Shown one piece after another: positions 1-11,110 of a stretch of DNA of 64,000 nt. The stretch covers positions 112,538 through 176,537 of the forward strand of contig CAIUHP010000045.1 of assembly GCA_903899015.1 (NCBI GenBank), read 5' to 3'. Every line of letters starts with the position of its first letter. Positions within the stretch are counted from its first letter, which is position 1. Made by a program: the position numbers and the translations under genes. The notes under the pieces were generated by a model. The model did no database searches, was not told the DNA's origin, and saw only the letters and a program-made list of their open reading frames with translations. Origin of the DNA: an uncultured Armatimonadota bacterium (GTDB taxonomy: Bacteria > Armatimonadota > Fimbriimonadia > Fimbriimonadales > Fimbriimonadaceae).

Positions 1-16
1 TTCGTCAGCCTCGTAA

Positions 17-2512
17 TTAGACATTTAGGATTCGATTTAACTCAGCAGTAAGGCTACTAAATTCAATCGGCTTTGTTAGGTACGCCTGAGCACCTAATGC
101 CAATGCTGATCGAATGCTTACGTCCGTCGCATCTGCGCTAATGACAATGACGGGGATGCTATTTGTTTTCGGGTTGCTACGGATTTGTTCCAAAACACTC
201 AGTCCACCGATATCGGGCAAATGGAGGTCAAGGAAGATAAGGTTTGGATTGAGACTTTCGATAAGCCGCAGTCCATTTTCCGCTCGCAAGGCTTCGAAAA
301 GCTTAAACTTTTTCGATTGAGAGCAATACTGCTTCATCAAATCCAGGTTCGCTTGGCTATCGTCGATGTATACAACGGATAATTCACCGATGTCTTTGGC
401 CTTTTCGATACTTTCGCTCTGCGAATCTTCTTCCGCTTGACAATTACAAGGGGCATTATTGCCAACAAGATTTTGAACTCGAACCAGTTCAAGCTCGAAA
501 GTTGTTCCAGATGAAGAGGACTCTATAAGCCTAAGGTCACCGTCCATCAGGCGAGCTAAGTTGAGCGATAAAGCCAATCCCAGTCCTGTGCCTGGGGCGA
601 CTGGGTTCGGTCCCCTTTCAAACGGCTTGAAAAGCCATTCATTTGCCCCTGGACCCAAACCAGGGCCAGTATCCGATATGGTGATTCGACAAACAGAATC
701 TGTGCACCCACCGCATTTCATGACGATGCTGCCGTCATCTCGGTTGAATTTGATGGCGTTAGACAGCAAGTTAAGAAGAATTTGCATCAGCCTCTTGCGA
801 TCTGCCATGACGTTTCCTTCATGTATGCTGTGATCAACTGTGATACTTATTTGTCGATCTTCGGCGGTTGCCCGAATCAGTTCGACTGCATGCAGAACTG
901 TCTCAGAGACTGACAGTGGCTCGAGATAGCAGTCAAGATTCCCGCTTTCAATTCTTGAGATATCAAGTACCTCATTGATTAGGTCTAGTAAATGAGTTCC
1001 CGCTTTTAAAATGGAATTTGAACAATCGAGAATGCTTGGGTCCGAAAACCTCATTTCAAGTATTTGAGCGAACCCAAGAACTGAGTTTAATGGGGTGCGT
1101 AATTCGTGGCTCATCCGAGACAGAAATTCGCTTTTCGCTTTATTCGCTTTGTCTGCTTCGCTACGAGCCCATTCCAATTGGTCAGCACGGTCCTTGAGGT
1201 CCTTATTGAGGATTCGAATTTCATCTTCAGCCTGCCTCAATTCAGTCACGTCTCTGGCAGACCCATAAATTTTCGAATTGGAAGTGCGTACAGCTTTCCA
1301 TGATAGGATGCGCGTCGATCCATCCCGGTGAAGGCAGCGGTTTTCGAAACTTAAAGTGTTGTCGCCTTCAACTAACAACTTGGCCAAACACCTTTCTGTT
1401 TTTGAGCGATCTTCTTCGACGACAAAGTCTAGGAATGGTCGAGCTTTTAGCTCGTCTGCCGTCCAACCAAACGTCGACGTAAAGGAGTAGCTAACCTTTT
1501 CAAAGAATCCTTCGGCGTTGATGATGCAAAGCAGATCGAGCCAGTTCTCGAATAGGCTCTCAAATTCATCGTTGAGTTCCTTTCGAAACGATAGGTCGCG
1601 AAGTGAAGCGACGACTCCAACTACGTCTCCGTTCTCATCAATAATCGGACTACCAACTAGACTGACGTGAATAGGTGAACCGTTCTTGTGAATTCGCACG
1701 GTTTCAATTTCACTGATCCCCCCTCCGTTATGAAGCGTGCTGTGCCACTCGCTGAATTGGCTCTGCCTATCTTGTGGGACGAGGAAGTTTATGTGTCTCC
1801 CAATCGCTTCTTCCGGTCGGTAACCGAACATTTTTTCTGCTGCTGGGTTCCATGTTTCTATCGTTCCTTCAAGATTTCGGCTGACAATTGCATCTTTCGA
1901 AGATCTAACTAAAGCTCCATATCTGAGAAGTTCAGCCTCCGTTCTCTTTTTGGACGCTTCATTTTCAAAACGCTCGAGCGCGAAAGAAATATCTTCGGTT
2001 GCTTCAACCAGAAGTCCCACTTCTTCAGATTTAAAGTAGCCAGCAATACTCGAGTAAACGGCAAGCACTCCTATTGGTCTGGAAGCAAGCGAAATTGGAA
2101 GTATTGCTGCTGAACGAATGCCACATCTCTTGGCCCTGTCATGCCACAACAGCGTATTTGGATCGGATTGGTAGTCGTTGGCAATGTAAATTTGGTCAGT
2201 TCGAAACGCTATGCCTGCCGGACCCAAGCCTTCGGGGATCTCTCTGACAGAAAGCTGAATGGAATCGAGAAAACTATTTGGGTCTCCTGATTTAGCCACA
2301 AAATCAAGCAAACCGGTCGAAGGATCATGAATACCTACGAATGCAATTTCAAAGATCTCGCTATCCACCATCAAGCGACAGACGTTTTGAAACAGATCGT
2401 CCTTAGCTTTCGCATGTACAATCGACTGGGAAACTCGCCTTAAAGCATTGTAGAGGCGATTTAGGCGTTCAAGCTCGGTCGTAAGATGGCGCTCATGATC
2501 TGATAAGTTCAT
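17..2512 (-). CDS. Hybrid sensor histidine kinase (GAF-PAS-PAS-HisKA-HATPase-REC)
   Basis: Cytoplasmic sensor kinase of 831 residues with no clear membrane segment. In order: a GAF-like domain (about 20-185), two PAS domains (about 190-310 and 315-430), a coiled linker, HisKA with H-box MSHELRTPLNS near residue 470, HATPase with N-box NLLSNAIKF and G-boxes DTGPGLG and GTGLGLAL, and a C-terminal receiver (about 715-831) with YIDDSQ, phosphoacceptor region FLDLHLPD and conserved lysine in LTKPIE. All catalytic motifs look intact. The ATG at 2510-2512 is the first start. It is divergent from a second hybrid kinase at 2756, so both may answer related signals. The sensed ligand is unknown. Confidence 0.93.
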   Translation of the reverse strand: MNLSDHERHLTTELERLNRLYNALRRVSQSIVHAKAKDDLFQNVCRLMVDSEIFEIAFVGIHDPSTGLLDFVAKSGDPNSFLDSIQLSVREIPEGLGPAGIAFRTDQIYIANDYQSDPNTLLWHDRAKRCGIRSAAILPISLASRPIGVLAVYSSIAGYFKSEEVGLLVEATEDISFALERFENEASKKRTEAELLRYGALVRSSKDAIVSRNLEGTIETWNPAAEKMFGYRPEEAIGRHINFLVPQDRQSQFSEWHSTLHNGGGISEIETVRIHKNGSPIHVSLVGSPIIDENGDVVGVVASLRDLSFRKELNDEFESLFENWLDLLCIINAEGFFEKVSYSFTSTFGWTADELKARPFLDFVVEEDRSKTERCLAKLLVEGDNTLSFENRCLHRDGSTRILSWKAVRTSNSKIYGSARDVTELRQAEDEIRILNKDLKDRADQLEWARSEADKANKAKSEFLSRMSHELRTPLNSVLGFAQILEMRFSDPSILDCSNSILKAGTHLLDLINEVLDISRIESGNLDCYLEPLSVSETVLHAVELIRATAEDRQISITVDHSIHEGNVMADRKRLMQILLNLLSNAIKFNRDDGSIVMKCGGCTDSVCRITISDTGPGLGPGANEWLFKPFERGPNPVAPGTGLGLALSLNLARLMDGDLRLIESSSSGTTFELELVRVQNLVGNNAPCNCQAEEDSQSESIEKAKDIGELSVVYIDDSQANLDLMKQYCSQSKKFKLFEALRAENGLRLIESLNPNLIFLDLHLPDIGGLSVLEQIRSNPKTNSIPVIVISADATDVSIRSALALGAQAYLTKPIEFSSLTAELNRILNV

Positions 2513-2743
2513 TGGGTACCTAGTGCAATGGTTTCTAGCTAACTCTCTCGAACGTTCGGACGCAACCTACGTAACAATGTTTCCGCGTTACCTTCGCAGT
2601 AATCTTTTAAGAGCGATTTTGGATGACGTGCCAATCTCGTATGGCAGTGTTTTGGTCGATCACACTTTTTTTGCCATTATAGGACAAATCCATTCCAGGA
2701 ATGATTCAATATACAGTGAATAAGCAAATTAAGTCGCAACGCT

Positions 2744-2749
2744 TAATGT
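2744..2749 (+). promoter_or_regulatory. Candidate -10 box for leaderless start of the kinase at 2756
   Basis: TAATGT (TANNNT) lies exactly 6 nt before the ATG at 2756. The same spacing recurs at several other first genes in this window. No good -35 box is visible. Confidence 0.4.
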
Positions 2750-2755
2750 GAGGCA

Positions 2756-4405
2756 ATGGATAATCTTATTAGGCCAGATTCAAGGATCCTCGTCATCGAC
2801 GACGAAGCTGCCAATGTCAGTTTCCTTGAAGCTCTGCTCAATATTGCGGGATATAAACAGGTGCTCAGCACGACCGATTCTCGACGGTCGGTTGACCTTT
2901 TCACCGCGTTCAATCCAGATATTGTCCTGCTAGACATCACGATGCCGTACGTTGATGGGTTTGGGGTGATGAATGCATTGAGAAATTCATTTCCAGATCA
3001 CCATGTTCCGATCTTAGTGTTAACGGCAGATACGACAAAATCGACAAAGCACCAAGCCCTTTCTGGAGGAGCCACCGATTTTCTATATAAACCCCTTGAT
3101 GCTGATGAAGTGTTGCTTCGCATCCGGAATTTGCTGCGAGCTCATTACGACCGAAACCATCTTGACGAGCAAGTAAGAGAACAAACTGCCGCTCTCACAC
3201 TCGCAAACGACAAGGTAGTAGAGCTTCAATCGGCCGCTCTACTCGCTGAACAAGCCAAGCGAACATTCATTGGGAATATGAGCCACGAATTACGGACTCC
3301 GATGAATGGAATCCTTGGCGTAACTTCGCTGTTGACCCAACGCACGAATGACGACGAGACCCAACGCATGTTGAATGTAGTTTTCAACAGCTGTGAGAAG
3401 CTTCAAGTTATTCTCGACGAAATTCTTTACATCGCCAGCGTCGACGCTGGACGAGTCGAGTTGGAAACGTTGCCGATTGACATCAATTTACTCGTCGAAG
3501 AAGTCGTCGGGCTTTACGAAGCCGAGTCCTTTCGGAAAGGGATCACACTGACAATAACGCACCCGAAGGAACCCACCCCGATCCTTTCTGGTGACGCCAT
3601 TAGAATCCGTCAAACGCTCGGCAGTCTCATTGCAAATGCGGTGAAGTTCACTCGGGAGGGAGGCGTTAATCTGGAATGGAACTGGATGCTTTATGGCGAT
3701 TACGTCCAGCTTCGATTCGATATTTCGGACACAGGAATCGGAATTCAGGAATCTGACCAGAAGCGAATTTTCGAGCATTTCTCTCAGGTCGACGAGTCAA
3801 GTACTCGAGCGTTTGGCGGTGTCGGACTGGGTTTGGCGATTGCAAGAAACAACGTTTTCTTGATGGGTGGCAGTCTGTCCTTCCAAAGTGCAATCGATAA
3901 AGGTTCTACTTTTTCAGTCGAGATCCAGCTAGCACCAACCACTTTGCAACCTCGAACTGAATTGCCATCGGCATCAACGCTTCCATTGACTCGGCACGGT
4001 GTCCCAAAAGTTCTGATCGTTGACGATAACGAGGTGAATCTTATGGTTGCCAGCGAACTCTTTAAGACATGCGGTTGCGATATTGATTCAGCGGAAAATG
4101 GCATTCAAGCGATCGAAATGTCCGGAAGCGCGAACTACGACCTTATTATGATGGACATTCAGATGCCTATTTGCGACGGAATCGAAGCAACCCGAGTGAT
4201 TCGAAATAGGGAAGTTTTACAAGGCAACTCTCGAACGCCAATAATCGCACTCACTGCCAACACGCTTGAAAGCGATGTGAAGTCCTACTTTGAGGTTGGG
4301 ATGGACGATGTGTTGCCGAAGCCCATAACCTATACGACCGTCAAAGAGCACCTAACGAAGCACGGCTTATTGAATGAGCAGAAGAGAGGTCGACCTAACT
4401 CATAA
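2756..4405 (+). CDS. Hybrid histidine kinase (REC-HisKA-HATPase-REC)
   Basis: 549-residue kinase with receivers at both ends and no PAS or membrane sensor. The N-terminal receiver has VIDDEA, LLDITMP and LYKPLD. A short coiled segment leads to HisKA with H-box MSHELRTPMNG, then HATPase (SLIANAVKFT, SDTGIGI, GVGLGLAI). The C-terminal receiver has IVDDNEVN, MMDIQMP and LPKPIT. Its input is therefore probably phosphorylation of the first receiver by another kinase, which fits a relay partner of the divergent kinase next door (inference). The ATG is 6 nt after a TANNNT box; a weak GAGG also lies in that gap. Confidence 0.93.
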   Translation: MDNLIRPDSRILVIDDEAANVSFLEALLNIAGYKQVLSTTDSRRSVDLFTAFNPDIVLLDITMPYVDGFGVMNALRNSFPDHHVPILVLTADTTKSTKHQALSGGATDFLYKPLDADEVLLRIRNLLRAHYDRNHLDEQVREQTAALTLANDKVVELQSAALLAEQAKRTFIGNMSHELRTPMNGILGVTSLLTQRTNDDETQRMLNVVFNSCEKLQVILDEILYIASVDAGRVELETLPIDINLLVEEVVGLYEAESFRKGITLTITHPKEPTPILSGDAIRIRQTLGSLIANAVKFTREGGVNLEWNWMLYGDYVQLRFDISDTGIGIQESDQKRIFEHFSQVDESSTRAFGGVGLGLAIARNNVFLMGGSLSFQSAIDKGSTFSVEIQLAPTTLQPRTELPSASTLPLTRHGVPKVLIVDDNEVNLMVASELFKTCGCDIDSAENGIQAIEMSGSANYDLIMMDIQMPICDGIEATRVIRNREVLQGNSRTPIIALTANTLESDVKSYFEVGMDDVLPKPITYTTVKEHLTKHGLLNEQKRGRPNS

Positions 4406-4512
4406 GAGGTCTAATGCCTAAGATTCGAAAGTGTTTCTCGAAGTCACGCGTACGAAATTTGTTTGATATCTAGATTGTGGCCTTAGTGCGATTTCTAACT
4501 CGGTGGTCCTGA

Positions 4513-5826
<1,314 letters not shown>

Positions 5827-5835
5827 TCGGAAGAT

Positions 5836-5873
5836 ACCTGGCAAGGCAAGCAAATGGACTTGCCTTGCCGGGT
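5836..5873. terminator. Bidirectional hairpin terminator
   Basis: Inverted repeat with arms 5836-5850 and 5859-5873 (15 bp with one G-U) and an 8-nt loop, between the convergent ends of metY and the minus-strand gene 5876-7057. Confidence 0.8.
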
Positions 5874-5875
5874 AT

Positions 5876-7057
5876 TCAGTTTTCGAACCCTAAGTTAACT
5901 GGCTTTTTGGCAAGTCGACGAAGGTCACGATCAGAATACATATCCTCCACCGGAGCGCATGGCGTCAGTGGCATTCTTAAGTCAACGATCTTGAAGCTGC
6001 TTTCACCGAGCCAAACCTGACCTCCGCCAAACAACTCGACTCCAATCTGAATCGTCGTAGCCCAGGAAGGTACGTCGACGACGGCCGACACCGCCTGCCA
6101 GTCAGAACCAGAATTGTTTGGGTGTGGAATCTGAGCGGTTGCCCATTGGCCGCCTCCGGGAATGGCAACCATCGGCCCTCCCGCTACTCCTTGAGATGAC
6201 TTAATGTAGGTTGTATAAGCGACGCGATGTCCCTTGAACTGGTCGGCACGAATTTCTTGATAGAGCGAAATGGGGTGATATCCCGAATTTGTATTGTGAA
6301 GCGTGACCGTAGGCTTCCCCTTGTATGAGGTTGTTGTGTCTAGGTAGATTTCTTTCTTTCCAGCACCATCTCCGAAGCTCCATCCAGGGATATCTCCTTG
6401 GTTCTTTGAACCTCGTGATTCATCGAAGCCGAGATTGTTGGGAGTTAGAGGGTCCTTTTCACCTGAAGGCGCTTGCGCCCAACCTGTTGTTTGAACGATC
6501 GAAGGATCGACTGTCTCGATCGCGATATCATCGGTCCACGTTTGACCTTGGCCTACCATTACTGGGCCGTAGAAGATTGCGACCGCATCTTTGGGCACGT
6601 CGAGAACAACAGAGCATAACGTCCAATTGTTGGTTCCTTTCAACGTCCGATTGCTCATATTGTCGAACTCGAGAGTCCGATTTTTTGCATCGACTCGCAG
6701 CCATAGTCCGGCCATTGAAGCCACATCTTGGGTCTTCATGTACCCTGAGAGACGGATCCGCTGGCCCCGATATTTCTCTGCACGGATACCTTGTGTGAGA
6801 GCGCGCCACATGTTTTCTTCGGTCGCCACTGACTTTATCGTCGCACTGCAATGGCCGTTGTGAAAGACAGAATCGTCTTTGCCGACCGCATAGCCTTTTG
6901 CAGATTGCCCGGGCGGCGTACCCACTCCCGTCACATCAGTCGTCCAGCCACTTAGCTTGGTGTAATGAGGGGAATTTTCACCCGGACTAGACGTTCCGGT
7001 AGCCGTTGTAGCTGTGATCGCAATGACTCCAAATGTCCCGATGATATGGTATTTCAT
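5876..7057 (-). CDS. Secreted protein with two tandem beta-sandwich (CBM-like) repeats
   Basis: 393 residues with an N-terminal hydrophobic segment ending near the alanine/threonine-rich residues 15-22, so probably exported. The rest is two copies of a unit of about 170 residues. Each opens with GW and a glycine/serine-rich stretch, continues with a segment of the form QxIRAxxxKGxR, then a conserved tryptophan/VDVP strand, and closes with a short strand before an acidic linker. This resembles galactose-binding-like or CBM4/9-like domains by pattern only. It is divergent from a glycoside-hydrolase-like gene, which favours a glycan-binding role. No catalytic motif was seen. An AGAGG lies about 10 nt before the ATG. 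Confidence 0.7.
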   Translation of the reverse strand: MKYHIIGTFGVIAITATTATGTSSPGENSPHYTKLSGWTTDVTGVGTPPGQSAKGYAVGKDDSVFHNGHCSATIKSVATEENMWRALTQGIRAEKYRGQRIRLSGYMKTQDVASMAGLWLRVDAKNRTLEFDNMSNRTLKGTNNWTLCSVVLDVPKDAVAIFYGPVMVGQGQTWTDDIAIETVDPSIVQTTGWAQAPSGEKDPLTPNNLGFDESRGSKNQGDIPGWSFGDGAGKKEIYLDTTTSYKGKPTVTLHNTNSGYHPISLYQEIRADQFKGHRVAYTTYIKSSQGVAGGPMVAIPGGGQWATAQIPHPNNSGSDWQAVSAVVDVPSWATTIQIGVELFGGGQVWLGESSFKIVDLRMPLTPCAPVEDMYSDRDLRRLAKKPVNLGFEN

Positions 7058-7167
7058 GGCAGTTAAACCTCTAGAGGGGATTATAAGGTGACATTGCTGT
7101 TCCTGTTGCTTTGGATATCTTCAGGTGTTTTATCACGTGTTTTAGCGATTCACGGTAAGGTGGCAAC

Positions 7168-9492
7168 GTGATTGGTTTGGGACTCATCGTTGCTTCTCTC
7201 ATCGTGCCTCGGGAAATCGCTCGTCTGAAAGCGGGAGAGTTCGTAGCAAGTTTTAATTCAACTGGTTCTGTTGAATCTCTTCTTATCGGCGATCATTCCA
7301 ATCTCATTCCATCAGGTCGTCCCTCGCCTCTAATCTCACTTAAAGTAGACGGCAAGATTCTTCTTCCAAAAGCTGCTGAATACGACTCGAAATCGCAGAA
7401 CTTTCAGATTGACTTTGAAGGACATCGAGCCCAAGTTCGAACGAATGTTTTCTCTTCTCACCTTTCCTTCGAGCTAAAAGAGGTCCGCCCTTCGAAGGAT
7501 GTTGAGTTGGTCATTTGGGGACCATTTCCTTCGACCCTAAAAGAGTCGGTTGGCGAGACGATCGGTGTGGTCCAAGGTCAGGGGCTTGCTTTTGGGATAC
7601 AAGTTTTGAACGCAAAGACCCTTGGAGGATTCCCAAATACCGAAGATGATATTGAGCCTTCTTACGATATTTTTGAGACTGGCAACCTAGTCGATATGAA
7701 CGATAAGGACGCCGCGACCGAGAACTATCGTGGCGATACCGCAAGACCGACCGAATTCGGTTCCGTGGTCCAAGCCTATACCCGTAACCGTTCGAGGACT
7801 CGAGTGATTGAAAACTGGGGACACAAGCACTACACGGCTCCCGCCTATCGTGATGGAGGAGTGACCGGTAGCAAGATTGCCCTATTCGGGTGCCAAGCTT
7901 CCGAAGCCCTCGAAACAATTGGGCGAATCGAAATTCAGGAAGGTTTGCCTCACCCAATAATGGATGGGGTTTGGGGGAAGACAAGTCCGACTGCTCACGA
8001 ATCCTATCTTGTTATGGGATACGACTCGAAGAACCTTGATGAATGTCTTGCGATCACCAAGGCCGCGGGCTTGCGCTACTTGTATACCGATGGTGGTTTC
8101 GAGTCATGGGGGCACTTCAAACTCGACCCAAAGGGCTTCCCGAACAACTGGCAGAGCATGAAGGAATGCGTTGAACGAGCCAAGAAGCAGGGCATTCGAA
8201 TTGGAATCCACACTCTTTCGAACTTTATCACCACCAATGACGCATATGTCACTCCGGTGCCTGACCGCCGACTTGCTGAAGTCGGGGCCAGTAAGTTAGT
8301 CGGTGCGATCAACTCGACCCAAACTGAGATTGGCATTCAAGATCCAATGTTCTTCAATCAAATGTCGAACAACACACTACGAACCGTTCGGATTGACGAC
8401 GAGCTGATTCAATACGACTCCGTCTCTGAAAGTAGTCCTTGGACACTTCATAAGTGCACTCGGGGAGCGTTTGGAACAAAATCATCCGACCATCGCTCTG
8501 GCGTTAGGATTGCTAAGCTCATGGATCATGGCTACAAGACTTTCTTGACGAATGCGGATCTCACAAAGGAGGTCGCTCGCAATATCGCCCACCTCTTCAA
8601 CGCAACCGGGATGCGGCAGGTATCTATGGATGGACTGGAGGGTAACTGGTCAACTGGGATGGGCCAGTATGGGCGCGCCCTATTTGCTGAGACGCTCTTC
8701 GATAATCTGTCGCCTGAGTTAAGAGGAGAAGTGATTAACGATGCCAGTAATCCTGGAGCGTTCAACTGGCACTTCAACACCCGAATGAATTGGGGCGAGC
8801 CATGGTATGCAGGTTTTCGAAAGAGTCAAACACTTTACCGCCTCAAAAATCAGCATTACTTTAAGAGGAATCTGATGCCTGGAATGCTTGGCTGGTTCCA
8901 GTTGACCTCCGAGACTACTCTTGAAGACATCCAGTGGTTGCTTGCGAGGGCCGCTGGTTTCGACGCTGGTTTTTGTATTACTGCAAGTCTGGATTCTATT
9001 CACAAGAACCCGAACCTCAAGGAAATACTTGGAGCGGTCAAAGCTTGGGAATCTGCAAGACGAGCTCATGCGTTTCCTGCCCATCTTGCTAGCGGGTTGC
9101 AGGACATTAATCGTGAATTCGAATTAAGCCAAGAATTCGAAAAAACGTGGTCCATTACTGAGATTCGATCAACCAAGTTTGCCGTCGGAACGGGTGTTAA
9201 AGAATTGCCGTTCGAAATGGGCGAATGGCCCGCAGGAGCGAAGTTAATTCTCCAAGTCCAAAAGGGTGGTGAGCTTGCTGATGGCACCGTCGAAGTCGAT
9301 GGCACTCCCGTTTGGAATCATCAAGGAAGAGCGATCCATGGCTATCAACACTTAGTTGTGGACCTGTCCAAGCTAAAACCAGGTTCTCACCGCCTCAAAT
9401 TTACGGACAAGTTTACGGGTGAAAAGGGAGTTTCTATCGATGGCGAAGTCCGCGTTGCACTGGGTGAAGCTCAGCCACTTCATGCTCGGTGA
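7168..9492 (+). CDS. Secreted glycoside-hydrolase-like protein (TIM barrel, clan GH-D-like)
   Basis: 774 residues beginning at a GTG preceded by AAGGTGG, with a short hydrophobic leader. A beta-rich N-terminal domain (to about 280) precedes a barrel. LRYLYTDGGFESWG places Asp308 at the end of a strand, and RQVSMDGLEGNW places Asp488 similarly. Paired aspartates of this kind suggest the nucleophile and acid of alpha-galactosidase-like clan GH-D enzymes (inference by pattern). A C-terminal beta-sandwich follows from about 680. The sulfatase gene starts 40 bp downstream on the same strand, so the two probably act on one glycan. The exact family and substrate are unknown. Confidence 0.65.
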   Translation: MIGLGLIVASLIVPREIARLKAGEFVASFNSTGSVESLLIGDHSNLIPSGRPSPLISLKVDGKILLPKAAEYDSKSQNFQIDFEGHRAQVRTNVFSSHLSFELKEVRPSKDVELVIWGPFPSTLKESVGETIGVVQGQGLAFGIQVLNAKTLGGFPNTEDDIEPSYDIFETGNLVDMNDKDAATENYRGDTARPTEFGSVVQAYTRNRSRTRVIENWGHKHYTAPAYRDGGVTGSKIALFGCQASEALETIGRIEIQEGLPHPIMDGVWGKTSPTAHESYLVMGYDSKNLDECLAITKAAGLRYLYTDGGFESWGHFKLDPKGFPNNWQSMKECVERAKKQGIRIGIHTLSNFITTNDAYVTPVPDRRLAEVGASKLVGAINSTQTEIGIQDPMFFNQMSNNTLRTVRIDDELIQYDSVSESSPWTLHKCTRGAFGTKSSDHRSGVRIAKLMDHGYKTFLTNADLTKEVARNIAHLFNATGMRQVSMDGLEGNWSTGMGQYGRALFAETLFDNLSPELRGEVINDASNPGAFNWHFNTRMNWGEPWYAGFRKSQTLYRLKNQHYFKRNLMPGMLGWFQLTSETTLEDIQWLLARAAGFDAGFCITASLDSIHKNPNLKEILGAVKAWESARRAHAFPAHLASGLQDINREFELSQEFEKTWSITEIRSTKFAVGTGVKELPFEMGEWPAGAKLILQVQKGGELADGTVEVDGTPVWNHQGRAIHGYQHLVVDLSKLKPGSHRLKFTDKFTGEKGVSIDGEVRVALGEAQPLHAR

Positions 9493-9532
9493 GCATTGGA
9501 ATTAAAGCCTTTCTGGTAAACCCAAAATAACC

Positions 9533-11038
9533 ATGCGTATCATCTACATCGATATCGATTCTCTCCGGCCAGATCATCTTGGATGTTACGGATATCATCG
9601 GAACACGAGCCCGAATATCGATGCGATTGCTGGCAAAGGGGCGCTTATTAAAGGGCTATACGCATCCGATACCCCTTGCTTACCCAGCCGGACTGCATTC
9701 TTTGGCGGCAAGTTTGGCACTCATTCTGGGGTCGTCAATCACGGAGGCGTTTGTGCCGATATTCAGGTCCAAGGAAAGGGTCGCGACTTTCGCACCTGGG
9801 CGGCTGAGAACTCGCTGGCATCACTGCTCACCCGGTGCGGTTATTGGACAGCCAGTATCAGCCCGTTTCCGCGACGCCATAGCGCCTATCAAATGACCTA
9901 CGGATTTAACGAGACAATCGATACTGGACGCGGTGGGTTAGAGAATGCGGATGAGATCTTCGCACAAGCAGAACGATGGCTGAAGTACCGGGCCACCCAG
10001 GACAACTGGTTTCTGCATGTCAATATGTGGGACCCTCACACGCCGTATGACACACCCGCCTTGTTTGGCAATCCCTTTGAAAATGATCCGATTGACAAGT
10101 GGATAACCCAGGAGATTATCGACAAACAGAGGGCATCCTATGGACCTCACTCGGCTAGGGAAGTGCCCGACTACGATGACCAAATCAATCCTGCCAGGTG
10201 GCCGTGGGGGAGGGGTGAAATTAAGAATCTTGAGGACGCCAAGATTCACCTCGACGGCTACGACGCCGGAGTGAAATATGCCGACGAATATGTGGGCCGG
10301 ATCATGGCGATCCTTAAAGAGGCGGGAGTATTAGAAGACACGGCGATCATCGTCGCCGCCGATCACGGAGAGAATTTGGGTGAGCTCAATATCTGGGGAG
10401 ATCACCAAACTGCTGATGAGTTTACGAATCATATCCCAGGCGTGATTTACTGGCCCGGCGTCACCACTCCTGGTTCAATCATCGAAGGACTCCATTATCA
10501 CCTCGACTTGGCTGCGACCCTCGTTGATTTGGCAGATCCAAAGGGTGCTGAAGAGATTGCATCCGCAAATTGGGCGGGCACCTCGATGAAGGACGACTTA
10601 CTGGGAACGCAGAGTTCGGGGCAAGACAAGCTGTTCTTAAGCCAGGGCGCATGGAGCTTGCAGAGAAGTGTCCGATGGGAAAATTGGATACTGATCCGCA
10701 CGCTTCACACCGGCATTAAGGATTTCAGTGAATGGATGCTCTTCGACCTGGCAAAAGACCCGCACGAAACAACGAATCTAGCCAGCTCCTATCCCGAATT
10801 AGTTCACGAGATGGGGGCTGAGATGGAATCAGCATTTGCCGAGCTCTTTGAAAAGTGCCCGCTAGGAGATCCTTTCAAGGTCGTGGCCGCTGAAGGCGGT
10901 CCCCTGCATGCGAGGGTTAACGGCTATAACTGGGGGCCATACCTTGATCGACTTCGGCAAACGGGAAGAGTTCATCATGCTGAATGGTTGGAGAAGAATG
11001 GAAGTGCTCCGCGACCTCCCGACTTAGCTTCTTACTGA
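9533..11038 (+). CDS. Type I sulfatase (formylglycine-dependent)
   Basis: 501-residue sulfatase. The opening IDIDSLRPDHLGCYGY supplies metal-binding aspartates. Cys49 in CLPSR is the residue converted to formylglycine, so a maturase is required. WDPHTPYD and AADHGENLGE supply the remaining active-site and metal ligands. No signal peptide is visible, unlike many polysaccharide sulfatases, so it may act in the cytoplasm. It lies directly after the glycoside-hydrolase-like gene with 40 bp between. No anaerobic sulfatase maturase or FGE gene is in the window. It fits desulfation of a sulfated sugar released by the neighbouring hydrolase (inference). Confidence 0.92.
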   Translation: MRIIYIDIDSLRPDHLGCYGYHRNTSPNIDAIAGKGALIKGLYASDTPCLPSRTAFFGGKFGTHSGVVNHGGVCADIQVQGKGRDFRTWAAENSLASLLTRCGYWTASISPFPRRHSAYQMTYGFNETIDTGRGGLENADEIFAQAERWLKYRATQDNWFLHVNMWDPHTPYDTPALFGNPFENDPIDKWITQEIIDKQRASYGPHSAREVPDYDDQINPARWPWGRGEIKNLEDAKIHLDGYDAGVKYADEYVGRIMAILKEAGVLEDTAIIVAADHGENLGELNIWGDHQTADEFTNHIPGVIYWPGVTTPGSIIEGLHYHLDLAATLVDLADPKGAEEIASANWAGTSMKDDLLGTQSSGQDKLFLSQGAWSLQRSVRWENWILIRTLHTGIKDFSEWMLFDLAKDPHETTNLASSYPELVHEMGAEMESAFAELFEKCPLGDPFKVVAAEGGPLHARVNGYNWGPYLDRLRQTGRVHHAEWLEKNGSAPRPPDLASY

Positions 11039-11057
11039 GCGGACGTAAAACCAAAGA

Positions 11058-11083
11058 GCCCCCTGATCAACTAATCAAGGGGC
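11058..11083. terminator. Hairpin terminator between convergent genes
   Basis: Arms 11058-11067 and 11074-11083 form 10 bp with one mismatch, just after the sulfatase stop and before the end of the minus-strand gene. Confidence 0.6.
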
Positions 11084-11110
11084 CCCTATCGGGTCATCTA
11101 GTGAGGCAGT

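Noticed and set aside
2523..2723. 66-codon plus-strand frame between the divergent kinases
   Set aside because: No ribosome site, no family features, and it fills the promoter region.
6325..6863. Plus-strand frames opposite the twin beta-sandwich gene
   Set aside because: Cys/Arg/Ser-rich composition with no motif; antisense shadow of a better gene.
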